Shown here in pieces: positions 45,427-53,940 of a stretch of 64,000 bases of DNA. The notes beneath the pieces were generated by a model, which saw nothing but the letters and a program-made list of their open reading frames with translations, ran no database searches and was not told the origin of the DNA. Source of the stretch: Streptomyces sp. NBC_00390 (GTDB taxonomy: Bacteria > Actinomycetota > Actinomycetes > Streptomycetales > Streptomycetaceae); assembly GCF_036057275.1 (NCBI RefSeq), contig NZ_CP107945.1, positions 372,001 to 436,000 on the forward strand, in the 5' to 3' direction. Each line of letters begins with the position of its first letter. Within the stretch, counting starts at the first letter, position 1. Both the position numbers and the translations under genes were made by a program.

Positions 45427-47003
45427 AGCTTGCTCGCCTCCTTCGCGTCCCGCCCGTCCACGAACGTCGCCAGGACCTCGATGTCCCCGATCCTGGACGG
45501 ATCGACGCGGCGCGGGTCGTCCGCCAGCACCACGAGGTCGGCGCGCTTGCCGGGGGTGAGGGTGCCCGCGCTGTCGTCCCACCGGGAGGCGTACGCCCCT
45601 GCGACGGTGTAGGCGCGCAGGGCCTCGTCGACGGTGATGCCCTCCTCGGGGCCGATGATCTGCCCGGACGTGGAGGCACGTTCCACCATGAACTGGATCG
45701 CGCGCAGCGGCGAGCCGTCGGTGACGGGCCGGTCCGAGCTGCCGACGAGCGTGACGCCGTGGTCGAGGAAGGCCCGGCCGCGGTACATCCACGCGGCCCG
45801 CTCCTCGCCCATGATCGCCGCGTAGTCGTCACCGAAGTAGCGCAGGAAGTTGGGCTGGATCACGGCACTGAGACCCAGGCGGGCAAAGCGCGGGAGCTGG
45901 TCGGGTCGTATCAGTCCGGCATGCTCGATGCGGTGGCGCGCGTCCGGCCGGCGGCGCAGCCGCTGGGCCCGCTCCAGGGCGTCCAGCGCGATGTCGGCGG
46001 CACGGTCCCCGATGGCGTGGACGGCGAGCTGCCACCCGGCGAGGTGCCCGTCCACGATGAGGTCGGCCAGGGCCTCGGGGTCCTGCTGGAGCTGGCCGGT
46101 GTGGGTCATGCCCTCGTACGGGGAGGTGAGCGCCGCCGTGCGGGCCATCATCCCGCCGTCGGTGTAGATCTTGAGTGCTCCCACGGAGAGCCAGTCGTCG
46201 CCGAACCCGGTGCGCAGGCCGAGGTCCAGGGACCGCGGGATGCCGTCGTCCCGGTGTGCGGGCAGCGGCCGCAGGGTGTCACCGGCCGCCATGAGCTGGA
46301 CCCGCAGGGACAGCCGGCCCTGGTCCCGGAGCAGTTGGTAGGCGCCGAGCTCGACCGGGCTGTGCCCCAGGAGGCCGCCGCCGATGCCCGCTTCGGCGCA
46401 GGCGGTCACCCCCTCGGCCAGGCACATCCGGGCGGCATGCTCGATGGCGTCGGCGAGCTCGGCCTGCGAGTACGGCAGGCGCAGCCGCCGTGCGGCCGTC
46501 ATGGCGCTCTCCGCCAGGAAGCCGTCCTGGTGCGGGACATCGGCGGGCAACAGCTCCAGGACGGCGCTGTTCACCACGCAGGCGTGCCCGGAGTCGTGCA
46601 TCAGGAACACCTTGCGGCCGTCGCTGACCCGGTCCAGTTCGGCCGCGGTCAGGTGCCGGCCGAGGGCCCGCTGGTCGTATCCGGCGACATCCACCCAGGC
46701 ACCGGGCGTGCCCCTTCGGGCGACAGCCTCCCGCACGACCGCGAGGACATCCTCGACCCGTCTGCAGGGGGCGACGCTCGGGGTGCTCGCCTTCAGCCCG
46801 GTCCACGCCAGGTGGACATGGCTGTCGATGAAGCCCGGCAGGACGGTGGCTCCCTGAAGGTCGATCACCTCTCGCGCGGGCAGCGAGGTCACCGCGTCGT
46901 CCAGGCCCACGATCCGGCCGCGCCAGATGCCCAGGTCATGGGCGACCGGATGGTCCGGGTCCATGGTGAGGACGTACGCGTTCGTCAGCCTCGTACAGAG
47001 CAT
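45423..47003 (-). CDS. YtcJ/NfdA-like amidohydrolase (Amidohydro_3)
   Basis: A 526-residue metal-dependent hydrolase. The metal motif is in LPGFIDSHVHLAWTG, further ligands are probable in LAVHAIGDRAADIA and RHRIEHAGLI, and SSDRPVTDGSPLRAIQFMV holds the late Asp; ITVDEALRAYTVAGAYAS and GKRADLVVLADDP complete the family pattern. Relatives include N-substituted formamide deformylase. No signal peptide, so it acts in the cytoplasm. It lies 12 bases downstream of the ATPase gene of the second iron-uptake operon. That position and the hydroxyornithine NRPS suggest it may cleave an amide or formyl group of the imported siderophore to release iron or recycle parts. This is inference. Confidence 0.82.
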   Translation of the reverse strand: MLCTRLTNAYVLTMDPDHPVAHDLGIWRGRIVGLDDAVTSLPAREVIDLQGATVLPGFIDSHVHLAWTGLKASTPSVAPCRRVEDVLAVVREAVARRGTPGAWVDVAGYDQRALGRHLTAAELDRVSDGRKVFLMHDSGHACVVNSAVLELLPADVPHQDGFLAESAMTAARRLRLPYSQAELADAIEHAARMCLAEGVTACAEAGIGGGLLGHSPVELGAYQLLRDQGRLSLRVQLMAAGDTLRPLPAHRDDGIPRSLDLGLRTGFGDDWLSVGALKIYTDGGMMARTAALTSPYEGMTHTGQLQQDPEALADLIVDGHLAGWQLAVHAIGDRAADIALDALERAQRLRRRPDARHRIEHAGLIRPDQLPRFARLGLSAVIQPNFLRYFGDDYAAIMGEERAAWMYRGRAFLDHGVTLVGSSDRPVTDGSPLRAIQFMVERASTSGQIIGPEEGITVDEALRAYTVAGAYASRWDDSAGTLTPGKRADLVVLADDPRRVDPSRIGDIEVLATFVDGRDAKEASKL

Positions 47004-47015
47004 GGGCTTCCGTCC

Positions 47016-47900
47016 CTAGAGTCTGTCGGCCACGGCGGTGTCGGCGGCGATGAAGGGGCGTTTTCGGGCGGCGGGCACCATCAAAGGAGTGCCGGTCTCC
47101 GGGTCGTCGATGATCCGGCAGGGCAGGCCGAACACGTCCTCGACGAGCTCAGCGGTCATGATCGTCGCGGGATCGCCTTCGGCGGCGACCTCGCCGCCCG
47201 CCCTCATCACCACGAGATGGGTGGCGTAGCGGCACGCCTGGTTGAGGTCGTGGAGAACCGCGACGATCGTGTGTCCCTTCCGTGCGTGCAAAGACGCACA
47301 CAGCTCGAGGACCTCGACCTGGTGGGCGATGTCGAGGTACGTGGTCGGTTCGTCCAGCAGAAGGATGGGTGTCTGCTGTGCCAGCACCATGGACAGCCAT
47401 ACGCGTTGCCGCTGACCACCCGAGAGGTCGTCGACGGGCCGCTCGGCGAGTTCGAGCACGCCGGTCTGGCGCATCGCCTCGGTCACGGCTGTCTCGTCCT
47501 CTGCGGACCACTGCTTCAGCAGCCGCTGGTGGGGATAGCGGCCGCGGGCCACGAGGTCGCCGACCGTGATCCCGCCGGGCGCGGTCGACGACTGCGGGAG
47601 CAGCCCGAGGCGCCGGGCGACCTCGCGGGAGCGGTACGACGCGATGGCGGCGCCGTCGAGGCAGACCTGTCCGGACCGGGGTTTGAGCATCCTCGCGAGC
47701 GCCTTGAGCAGAGTGGACTTGCCACACGCGTTCGGCCCGATGATCACGGTGAAGGAGTGGTCCGGGACGTCGACTCCGAGGCCGGTGGCCACGGTGCGCT
47801 GGTCGTAGGACAGCGTCAGGTCCTCGGCCCGCAGCCGGGGGGCCCGGTGCCCCGCGGGGGCCGTCCCGGCCCTCCCGGTCGTCTCCGTCGTTCCAGTCAT
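47016..47900 (-). CDS. Iron-siderophore ABC transporter ATP-binding protein (second system)
   Basis: A 294-residue FecE-type ATPase with Walker A GPNACGKST, signature LSGGQRQRV, Walker B ILLLDEP and H-loop AVLHDLNQACRYA. The ATG at 47900 overlaps the stop of the upstream permease gene (ATGA). The C-terminal ~60 residues (VFGLPCRIIDDPETGTPLMV) are typical of siderophore uptake ATPases. A very long frame to 49382 through the permease genes is rejected. It should serve the two permeases encoded just upstream. Confidence 0.92.
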   Translation of the reverse strand: MTGTTETTGRAGTAPAGHRAPRLRAEDLTLSYDQRTVATGLGVDVPDHSFTVIIGPNACGKSTLLKALARMLKPRSGQVCLDGAAIASYRSREVARRLGLLPQSSTAPGGITVGDLVARGRYPHQRLLKQWSAEDETAVTEAMRQTGVLELAERPVDDLSGGQRQRVWLSMVLAQQTPILLLDEPTTYLDIAHQVEVLELCASLHARKGHTIVAVLHDLNQACRYATHLVVMRAGGEVAAEGDPATIMTAELVEDVFGLPCRIIDDPETGTPLMVPAARKRPFIAADTAVADRL

Positions 47901-49003
47901 GCGCGGCTCTTTCGGGACTCGGTGACCAACAGCCAGATGAGGTACAGCCCGCCGATCGTGCCGGTCGCCGTGCCCACCGGGAGGAGTGCGGGTGCGAAGA
48001 GGCGCTGCACGAGGAGATCGCTGAGGGCGAGCAGCACGGCCCCCAAGAGGGCGGACGGCAGCAGTGCGGGACCGGACGTCCGGGCGAGCCTGCGCGCCAG
48101 CTGCGGCGCGGCCAGCGCGACGAACCAGATCGGGCCGGTCACCGCCGTGGCGAACGCGGCAAGGGCGACGCTGATCACGAGCAGTGCCGCCCGGGTGCGG
48201 GCCACGTCGACGCCGAGCGCGATCGCCGTGTCGTCCCCCATCTCCACCATGGACAGCCTGCGGGACAGGAGGAGGGCGAGCGGGAGCAGGACCGCGACGG
48301 CGAGCCCGATGGCGTTCGCGTGGACCCACAGCCGGTTCCCCAGGCTTCCGAGCAGCCACGCCTGAGCCTCGAGCGCCTCCTGCCAGGTCGCCCGGGTGAT
48401 CAGGTACGAATTGACGGCGAGGAGCAGGGCACTGACGCCGATGCCGACGACCACGAGCCGGAACCCCTGCAGTGCCCGGCCCACCATGAGCAGATGCACG
48501 GCCGCGGCGGTGGCGAGGCCGCCGATCAGGGCGCCGAGCGCGATCTGGGTCATGCTGCCGTGCAGGACCACGATGACCAGCAGCGCTCCGGTGGCGGATC
48601 CGTTCGTGAAGCCGATGATGTCGGGGCTGCCCAGCGAGTTGCCGGTCAGACTCTGCAGGATGGCGCCGCTCACGGCCAGGGCGGCACCGACGCACAGGGC
48701 GGTCACCAGCCGGGGCATCCGCAGGGTGTTGACGATGAAGTCGGCCGCTCCGGAGCCGCGGCCGATCAGAGCGTCGGCCACCTCGCCGAGGGACAGTTCG
48801 AAGTCCCCCGTCGTCAGTGTGACGGCCATGACGGCCACGAGCGCGGCGAACAGGACCACGGACGCGACCACGGCCCGGCCCTGGACCCGTACGGAGAACC
48901 TTCCCGAACGGGTGCGCACAGCGATGCCCGTGACGACGCGGGGCGTCGCGGCGGCCGGGCCGGCGTCGGAGACGGAGGGCTCTGACCCCCGTACGGCTCT
49001 CAC
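47897..49003 (-). CDS. FecD-type iron-siderophore permease (second system)
   Basis: A 368-residue BtuC/FecCD permease with ~10 membrane helices. LRMPRLVTALCVGAALAVSG then QSLTGNSLGSPDIIGFTNG are the family hallmarks, and TGPIWFVALAAPQLARRLA is the ATPase-coupling region. The GTG at 49003 overlaps the stop of the partner permease (GTGA). Its partner is encoded directly upstream, the ATPase directly downstream; no binding protein is in this operon. Confidence 0.92.
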   Translation of the reverse strand: MRAVRGSEPSVSDAGPAAATPRVVTGIAVRTRSGRFSVRVQGRAVVASVVLFAALVAVMAVTLTTGDFELSLGEVADALIGRGSGAADFIVNTLRMPRLVTALCVGAALAVSGAILQSLTGNSLGSPDIIGFTNGSATGALLVIVVLHGSMTQIALGALIGGLATAAAVHLLMVGRALQGFRLVVVGIGVSALLLAVNSYLITRATWQEALEAQAWLLGSLGNRLWVHANAIGLAVAVLLPLALLLSRRLSMVEMGDDTAIALGVDVARTRAALLVISVALAAFATAVTGPIWFVALAAPQLARRLARTSGPALLPSALLGAVLLALSDLLVQRLFAPALLPVGTATGTIGGLYLIWLLVTESRKSRA

Positions 49004-50067
49004 AGCATGACCAGCTTTCGACGGCGGCACAGCGCGATGAACAGGGGCGCACCGACGAACGCCGTGACGATGCCGACCTGGACCTCGCCCGGGGCGCCGA
49101 GTACTCGGCCCAGGACGTCGGCCCCGATGAGCAGGACCGGTGCGAGCAGCATCGAGTAGGCGAGCACCCACCGCTGGTCGGGTCCGACGACGAACCGTGC
49201 CACGTGCGGCACCACCAGGCCGACGAACCCGATCGGTCCGGCGGCGGCGGTGGCCGCGCCGCACAGCAGCACCACTCCGACGGCCCCCAGGATGCGGGTC
49301 CTGTTGACGTTGACTCCCAGGGCCCGCCCCATCTGGTCGCCCATGGCGAGCGCGTTGAGCGCGGGCGCCAGCACGAGGGCAAGGAGCAGCCCCACGGCCA
49401 CGAACGGCAGGATGATGAGGACGACGTCCATCCTGCGGCCGGCCAGGGAGCCGACCGTCCAGAAGCGGAACTGGTCGAAGGCCCGCGGGTTGAGCAGCAG
49501 GACCGCCGAGTTGAAGGCGTACAGAACGGCCGTCACCGCCGCTCCCGCGACCACGAGCCGGTCGGGTGTGGCCACTTTCCGTCCGGACGAGCCCAGCACG
49601 TACACGACCACGGACGCGACGGCCGCGCCGACGAAGGCGAACCAGACGTAGCCGAGGGCGGTGCCGATCCCGAAGAATGCGATGGCCACCACGACGCCGG
49701 AGGAGGCGCCCAGGCTCACCCCGAGCAGGCCGGGGTCGGCGAGCGGATTGCGCGTCAGCGACTGCATCAGGGCGCCGGACAGGCCGAGGGCGATACCGAC
49801 GAGCAGTCCGAGGAGTGTCCGCGGGATCCGGTACTCGTGGACGATGACCGAGGTCTCGGACCCGTCAGGGCTCCACAGCACGCTCCACGTCGACGTGAAA
49901 GGGATGCCTCTGGTGCCGAGCCAGACGCTGAGCAGTCCGACCAGGACCAGAGCGGCGAGAGCCAGAAGCAGGCCGAGCCCCCGGAGCGCGGACACGGACC
50001 GGCGCACTTCGGGTGCGACCGGGGCCGGCTCCATCCTTCCGGGCGGCGCCTGGGTTTCCACCGACAA
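49000..50067 (-). CDS. FecC-type iron-siderophore permease (second system)
   Basis: A protein of about 355 residues with ~10 membrane helices. YRIPRTLLGLLVGIALGLSG with QSLTRNPLADPGLLGVSLG, and GPIGFVGLVVPHVARFVVG, identify the FecCD family. The TTG at 50067 (or 50073) has a GGGGGG run six bases upstream; GTG 50061 and an upstream TTG at 50133 are also in frame. Iron box 4 at 50142 lies just upstream, so this is the first gene of the operon permease-permease-ATPase-amidohydrolase-small protein. Confidence 0.9.
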   Translation of the reverse strand: MSVETQAPPGRMEPAPVAPEVRRSVSALRGLGLLLALAALVLVGLLSVWLGTRGIPFTSTWSVLWSPDGSETSVIVHEYRIPRTLLGLLVGIALGLSGALMQSLTRNPLADPGLLGVSLGASSGVVVAIAFFGIGTALGYVWFAFVGAAVASVVVYVLGSSGRKVATPDRLVVAGAAVTAVLYAFNSAVLLLNPRAFDQFRFWTVGSLAGRRMDVVLIILPFVAVGLLLALVLAPALNALAMGDQMGRALGVNVNRTRILGAVGVVLLCGAATAAAGPIGFVGLVVPHVARFVVGPDQRWVLAYSMLLAPVLLIGADVLGRVLGAPGEVQVGIVTAFVGAPLFIALCRRRKLVML

Positions 50068-50141
50068 AGACAACCCCCCGGCCCCTAGCGGCAGTTCACG
50101 CGAGATGCAGAAGATGTGAGATACGGACGGCAACTCACGAC

Positions 50142-50160
50142 TTAGGTGAGGCTAACCGAA
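50142..50160 (-). promoter_or_regulatory. Iron box (DmdR/IdeR-type operator) 4
   Basis: TTAGGTGAGGCTAACCGAA on the plus strand, 17 of 19 consensus bases. It is 75 to 80 bases upstream of the likely start of the second permease operon and should repress it. Confidence 0.8.
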
Positions 50161-50221
50161 CAAAGCGGGGAGGTCAACGTGCGGACAGGGTCACGGCCGA
50201 CCAGCAGGAACGGACCCACGA

Positions 50222-50240
50222 TTAGAGTAGCCTTACCTAA
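50222..50240 (+). promoter_or_regulatory. Iron box (DmdR/IdeR-type operator) 5
   Basis: TTAGAGTAGCCTTACCTAA; its complement, TTAGGTAAGGCTACTCTAA, matches 16 of 19 consensus bases. It lies 29 bases before the ATG at 50270 and should control the exporter genes. Boxes 4 and 5, 62 bases apart, serve divergent promoters. Confidence 0.78.
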
Positions 50241-50269
50241 CTAGCCAACCACCTTTGTGGAGGTACCGC

Positions 50270-51967
50270 ATGCTCGATGGAGAACTGACGGGGGGCCACG
50301 TTCTCCGGAGAGCGATCAGGGGCCAGCGCCGCCGAATCGTCGCGGCGTCGTCGCTCGGCATGGCCCACCAATGCTGCGAGGCACTGGTGCCGGTCGTCAT
50401 CGGCATGGTCATCGACGAAGCCGTGGCGACAGGATCCACGTCCGCGCTCTGGCGCTGGCTGCTGGCTCTCGCTGTGCTCTTCCTCGTCCTGTCCACGTGT
50501 TACCGGACCGCCGCGAGGATCACGGACGGCTCCGGCGAGCACGCGGCCCACCGCATCCGGCTCGATCTCGGCGCCAAGGTGCTCGACCCTCGGGGCGGAG
50601 CCGACAGGGGCCGGCTGCCCGGCGCGCTGACCGCCGTCGCCACCGGCGACGCCGCCCGGGTGGGCGCCGTCGCGGCAGCCCTGCCGTACGCGGTCTCGGC
50701 GCTCGCCGGACTGGCCGTCAGCGCCGTTGCCCTGCTGCGCATATCGGTGCCCCTGGGGCTCCTCGTCCTGCTCGGGGTCCCGCCCCTCCTGTGGCTGGGC
50801 CATGTGATCAGCCGGCCGCTGGAACGGCGCAGCGAGGCCGAACAGGAACGTGCCGCCCACGCCTCGGGCGTCGCCGCCGACCTCGTCACCGGCCTGCGCG
50901 TCCTGAAGGGCATCGGGGCCGAGCCCGCCGCCGTGTCCCGCTACCGGCGGACCAGCCAGGAGTCGCTGGCCGCCGCCCTGCGCGCCGCCCGCAGCAGGGC
51001 CTGGCACGACGGCGCGATCCTCGCGCTGACCGGCGTCTTCATCGCGGTCATCGGCCTTGTGGGCGCGCATCTGGCCATGCGCGGCTCGATCAGCGTGGGT
51101 GACCTCGTGGCGGCGGTCGGCCTCGCCCAGTACCTGCTCGGCCCGTTCCAGTTGCTCACCTACGTCAACGGCGAGTTCGCGCTGGGGCGGGCCTCTGCGG
51201 ACCGCGTCGCCGAGATCCTCGCCTCACCACCGGCTGTGGCAGCCGGGCAGAAGACCCTCCCGCAGCCGGTGACCGGTCGCCTCCGCCTGCGAGGTGTCGC
51301 CCTTGGTGCGCTGCGCCGGATGGATGCCGACATCGCCCCCGGCAGCCTCGTCGGAATCGTCGCCAAGGACTCGGCCGTGGCGAACGACCTCCTGCTGTGC
51401 CTGGGCCGCGAGCTCGATCCCGACGAAGGCACGGTCGAACTCGACGGAGTGCCGCTGACAGAGCTGCACCCCGACACCGTCCGCCGGGCGGTCCTGGTCG
51501 CCCACCACGACGCCGCCCTCTTCGAGAGCAGCCTCCTGGACAACGTACGGGCCGCCACGGACCCCACCGAGAAGGACGTCGAACGGGCTCTGGCCGCCTC
51601 GGCGGCGGACGACGTCGCACGGGCGCTTCCCCAAGGCGTGGACACCCTGCTCGCCGAACGCGGGCGGTCACTGTCAGGCGGTCAGCGCCAACGGGTCGCG
51701 CTCGCACGGGCACTCGCCGCCGATCCCCCCGTCCTCGTCGTCCACGATCCGACGACCGCCGTCGACACGGTCACCGAGTCACGTATCGCAGCACGCCTCA
51801 GGGAGCTCCGGAGTGGCCGCACGACCGTTCTCGTCACCACCAGCCCGGCCCTGCTCGCCGCGACCGACCGGGTCCTGGTGCTCGAGGGCGGCGCGGTGAC
51901 GGCGGAAGGCCGCCACCTGGAACTGGTCGCCGCCGACGAGGCGTACCGTGCGGCGGTGCTGGCATGA
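50270..51967 (+). CDS. Type IV ABC exporter subunit with degenerate Walker A/B but intact signature
   Basis: A 565-residue protein: N-terminal six-helix membrane domain (to ~residue 320) and C-terminal ATPase domain. The usual Walker A GxxGxGKST is absent: the aligned segment is GIVAKDSAVANDLLL (residues ~360-374). Walker B has His for the metal-binding Asp, in LVVHDPTTAVD. The signature LSGGQRQRVALARAL is intact. This is the non-catalytic half of a heterodimer; the next gene has the opposite pattern. GGAGG is seven bases upstream of the ATG, and iron box 5 is just before. Such pairs in siderophore loci export the siderophore or, in other cases, import it (IrtAB-like). Confidence 0.88.
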   Translation: MLDGELTGGHVLRRAIRGQRRRIVAASSLGMAHQCCEALVPVVIGMVIDEAVATGSTSALWRWLLALAVLFLVLSTCYRTAARITDGSGEHAAHRIRLDLGAKVLDPRGGADRGRLPGALTAVATGDAARVGAVAAALPYAVSALAGLAVSAVALLRISVPLGLLVLLGVPPLLWLGHVISRPLERRSEAEQERAAHASGVAADLVTGLRVLKGIGAEPAAVSRYRRTSQESLAAALRAARSRAWHDGAILALTGVFIAVIGLVGAHLAMRGSISVGDLVAAVGLAQYLLGPFQLLTYVNGEFALGRASADRVAEILASPPAVAAGQKTLPQPVTGRLRLRGVALGALRRMDADIAPGSLVGIVAKDSAVANDLLLCLGRELDPDEGTVELDGVPLTELHPDTVRRAVLVAHHDAALFESSLLDNVRAATDPTEKDVERALAASAADDVARALPQGVDTLLAERGRSLSGGQRQRVALARALAADPPVLVVHDPTTAVDTVTESRIAARLRELRSGRTTVLVTTSPALLAATDRVLVLEGGAVTAEGRHLELVAADEAYRAAVLA

Positions 51968-53886
51968 CGGACCAGGTGAACCGCCCCTCCGTGATCGAGC
52001 CCCGCGACGGCCGGCTCCCGAACGGACCCGGTACGAGCGCCCCGAACGCGAACCGGCCCGGCGCGACCGGCCCCGGCCGAAACAGCCCCGGCCGGGGCGA
52101 AGAAGGACGTGAGATGAGCGGACCTGCCACGGACGATCGTGAGCTGCTCCCCACCGCCACCGGCGCCCAGACCCTCGCCGTCGTAGCGGCGCTGCTGCGC
52201 CGTCACCGGCTGCTGGCGCTGGCCTCGGCGGCCGTGCTGGTCGTCGGCACGGGCGTCGGGCTCCTGACGGCTCCTCTGCTCGGCCGCATCGTCGACCTGG
52301 TCGTGGCGCGGCGTGGCGCGGGCGCGCTGACCGTGCCACTGGTGCTGCTCCTCGCCGTGGCCCTGGCCAGGGGGGTCGCCACCGCTGTCGGCGCCTCCCT
52401 GGTGGCCCGCCTCGGCGAGACGGTCCTCGCGAGCCTGCGCGAGCAGTTCATCGCACGCGCGCTGCGGCTGCCGCTCGAGCGCGTCGAGCGGGCCGGGTCG
52501 GGCGACCTGACGTCGCGGGTGACCGGCGACGTCACCGTCATCGCCAAGGCCGTACGACAGGCCCTGCCCGAGCTCGCCGGGGCACTCCTGACCATCGCCT
52601 TGACGCTCGTCGGACTCGCCGTACTGGACTGGCGGTTCCTGCTCGCCGTGCTGCTGGCGGTTCCCGTCCACGTCCTCACGGTCCGCTGGTACATCCCGCG
52701 TGCCGCGAAGGTGTACTGCGCGCACCGGGTGGCGAGCGGTGCGCTGCAGCACCAACTCCTCGACAGCGTCGGGGGCGTGCGCACCGTACGCGCCTTCCGC
52801 CTGGGCGACCGGCACGCACGGCTGCTGGAGCAGCGGTCCGGGGATGCCGTCGACCTCGCGCTGCGTGGCATCCGGCTGGTTTCCGGCTTTTTCTCCCGGC
52901 TCAACGCCGCTGAGTTCATCGGCCTGACGGCGGTGCTGGTCACCGGCTTCCTCCTGGTCGACCACGGGTCGGTGAGCATCGGCACGGCGACCGCCGCCGC
53001 CCTCTACTTCCACGGTCTCTTCAACCCGATCAACGCCGCGCTCTTCCTGATCGACGACGCGCAGTCGGCGGGCGCGAGCCTCGCCCGCCTGGTGGGCGTC
53101 TCGAACCTGCCCGTCGAGCCCGAGTCCGGCAACAGCGGGGCCGCGCCGGTGGACGGCGCGGTCAAGGTCACCGCCCTCAGCCACGCGTACGTCACCGGCC
53201 ACCCGGTGCTCCACGACGTCGACCTGGAGATACGGAGCGGAGAGCGGGTCGCCCTGGTGGGCGCGAGCGGGGCGGGGAAGACCACTCTGGCCAAGCTCAT
53301 CGCAGGCGTCCACGAGCCGAGCGGCGGGTCGATCTCCCTGGGCGGAGTCGACGCCCGGGAGCTGGGCCCGGCCGGCGTACGGCGCGCGGTGACGCTGATC
53401 AGCCAGGAGGTGCATGTGTTCGCCGGCCCGCTGGCCGAGGACCTGCGGCTGGCCCGGCCGGACGCCACGGACGAGGAACTGCGCACGGCACTGGCCGGGG
53501 TGGGGGCCCTGGAGTGGGCCGAGGCGCTCCCCGACGGCCTCGCCACGGTCGTCGGGGAGGGTGGGCACACGCTCACCGTGACCCAGGCCCAGCATCTGGC
53601 CCTGGCCCGCCTCATGCTCGCCGATCAGCCGATCGCCATCCTGGACGAGGCCACCGCCGACGCCGGCAGCGCGGGCGCCCATGTCCTGGAGACCGCTGCT
53701 CTACAGGCGCTTGAGGGCCGTACGGGGCTGATGGTGGCCCACCGGCTCCCGCAGGCGGCGACCGCGGACCGTGTGGTCGTCCTGGACCAGGGCCGTGTGG
53801 TGGAGACCGGCACACATGACGAACTGATCGCGGCGGGCGGCCGTTACGCCGCGCTGTGGACGGCGTGGTCCGACAGCCGGCAGTAG
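51964..53886 (+). CDS. Type IV ABC exporter subunit with intact Walker A/B but degenerate signature
   Basis: A 640-residue partner of the preceding protein, starting at an ATGA overlap. A ~75-residue hydrophilic N-terminal extension (an in-frame ATG at 52114 could be a second start) precedes the membrane domain. Walker A is GASGAGKTT (residues ~433-441) and Walker B IAILDEAT, both intact with the catalytic Glu, and MVAHRLPQ gives the H-loop His. The signature LSGGQ is replaced by TVTQAQ within LTVTQAQHLALARL. Together the two proteins can form one complete ATP site (Walker A/B of this one, signature of the other), the classic asymmetric heterodimer. A hairpin terminator follows. Confidence 0.88.
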   Translation: MTDQVNRPSVIEPRDGRLPNGPGTSAPNANRPGATGPGRNSPGRGEEGREMSGPATDDRELLPTATGAQTLAVVAALLRRHRLLALASAAVLVVGTGVGLLTAPLLGRIVDLVVARRGAGALTVPLVLLLAVALARGVATAVGASLVARLGETVLASLREQFIARALRLPLERVERAGSGDLTSRVTGDVTVIAKAVRQALPELAGALLTIALTLVGLAVLDWRFLLAVLLAVPVHVLTVRWYIPRAAKVYCAHRVASGALQHQLLDSVGGVRTVRAFRLGDRHARLLEQRSGDAVDLALRGIRLVSGFFSRLNAAEFIGLTAVLVTGFLLVDHGSVSIGTATAAALYFHGLFNPINAALFLIDDAQSAGASLARLVGVSNLPVEPESGNSGAAPVDGAVKVTALSHAYVTGHPVLHDVDLEIRSGERVALVGASGAGKTTLAKLIAGVHEPSGGSISLGGVDARELGPAGVRRAVTLISQEVHVFAGPLAEDLRLARPDATDEELRTALAGVGALEWAEALPDGLATVVGEGGHTLTVTQAQHLALARLMLADQPIAILDEATADAGSAGAHVLETAALQALEGRTGLMVAHRLPQAATADRVVVLDQGRVVETGTHDELIAAGGRYAALWTAWSDSRQ

Positions 53887-53901
53887 CCCTGGGACCCGTC
53901 C

Positions 53902-53940
53902 GGCGCCGCAGTCACGTGGGAAGCCCGTGACTGCGGCGCC
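53902..53940 (+). terminator. Terminator after the exporter genes
   Basis: GGCGCCGCAGTCACG (53902-53916) pairs perfectly with CGTGACTGCGGCGCC (53926-53940) around a nine-base loop, 15 bases after the stop codon. Confidence 0.75.

Noticed and set aside
45366..48365. 999-codon plus-strand frame opposite the amidohydrolase and ATPase genes
   Set aside because: Antisense shadow; both minus-strand genes have full family motifs.
47016..49382. 788-codon minus-strand frame over the second uptake system
   Set aside because: Only the last 294 codons code for a real protein (the ATPase, from ATG 47900); upstream it runs out of frame through permease genes.
51397..51963. Upstream extension of the second exporter subunit
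   Set aside because: It lies inside the first exporter gene in another frame; the ATGA overlap at 51964 gives the natural start.
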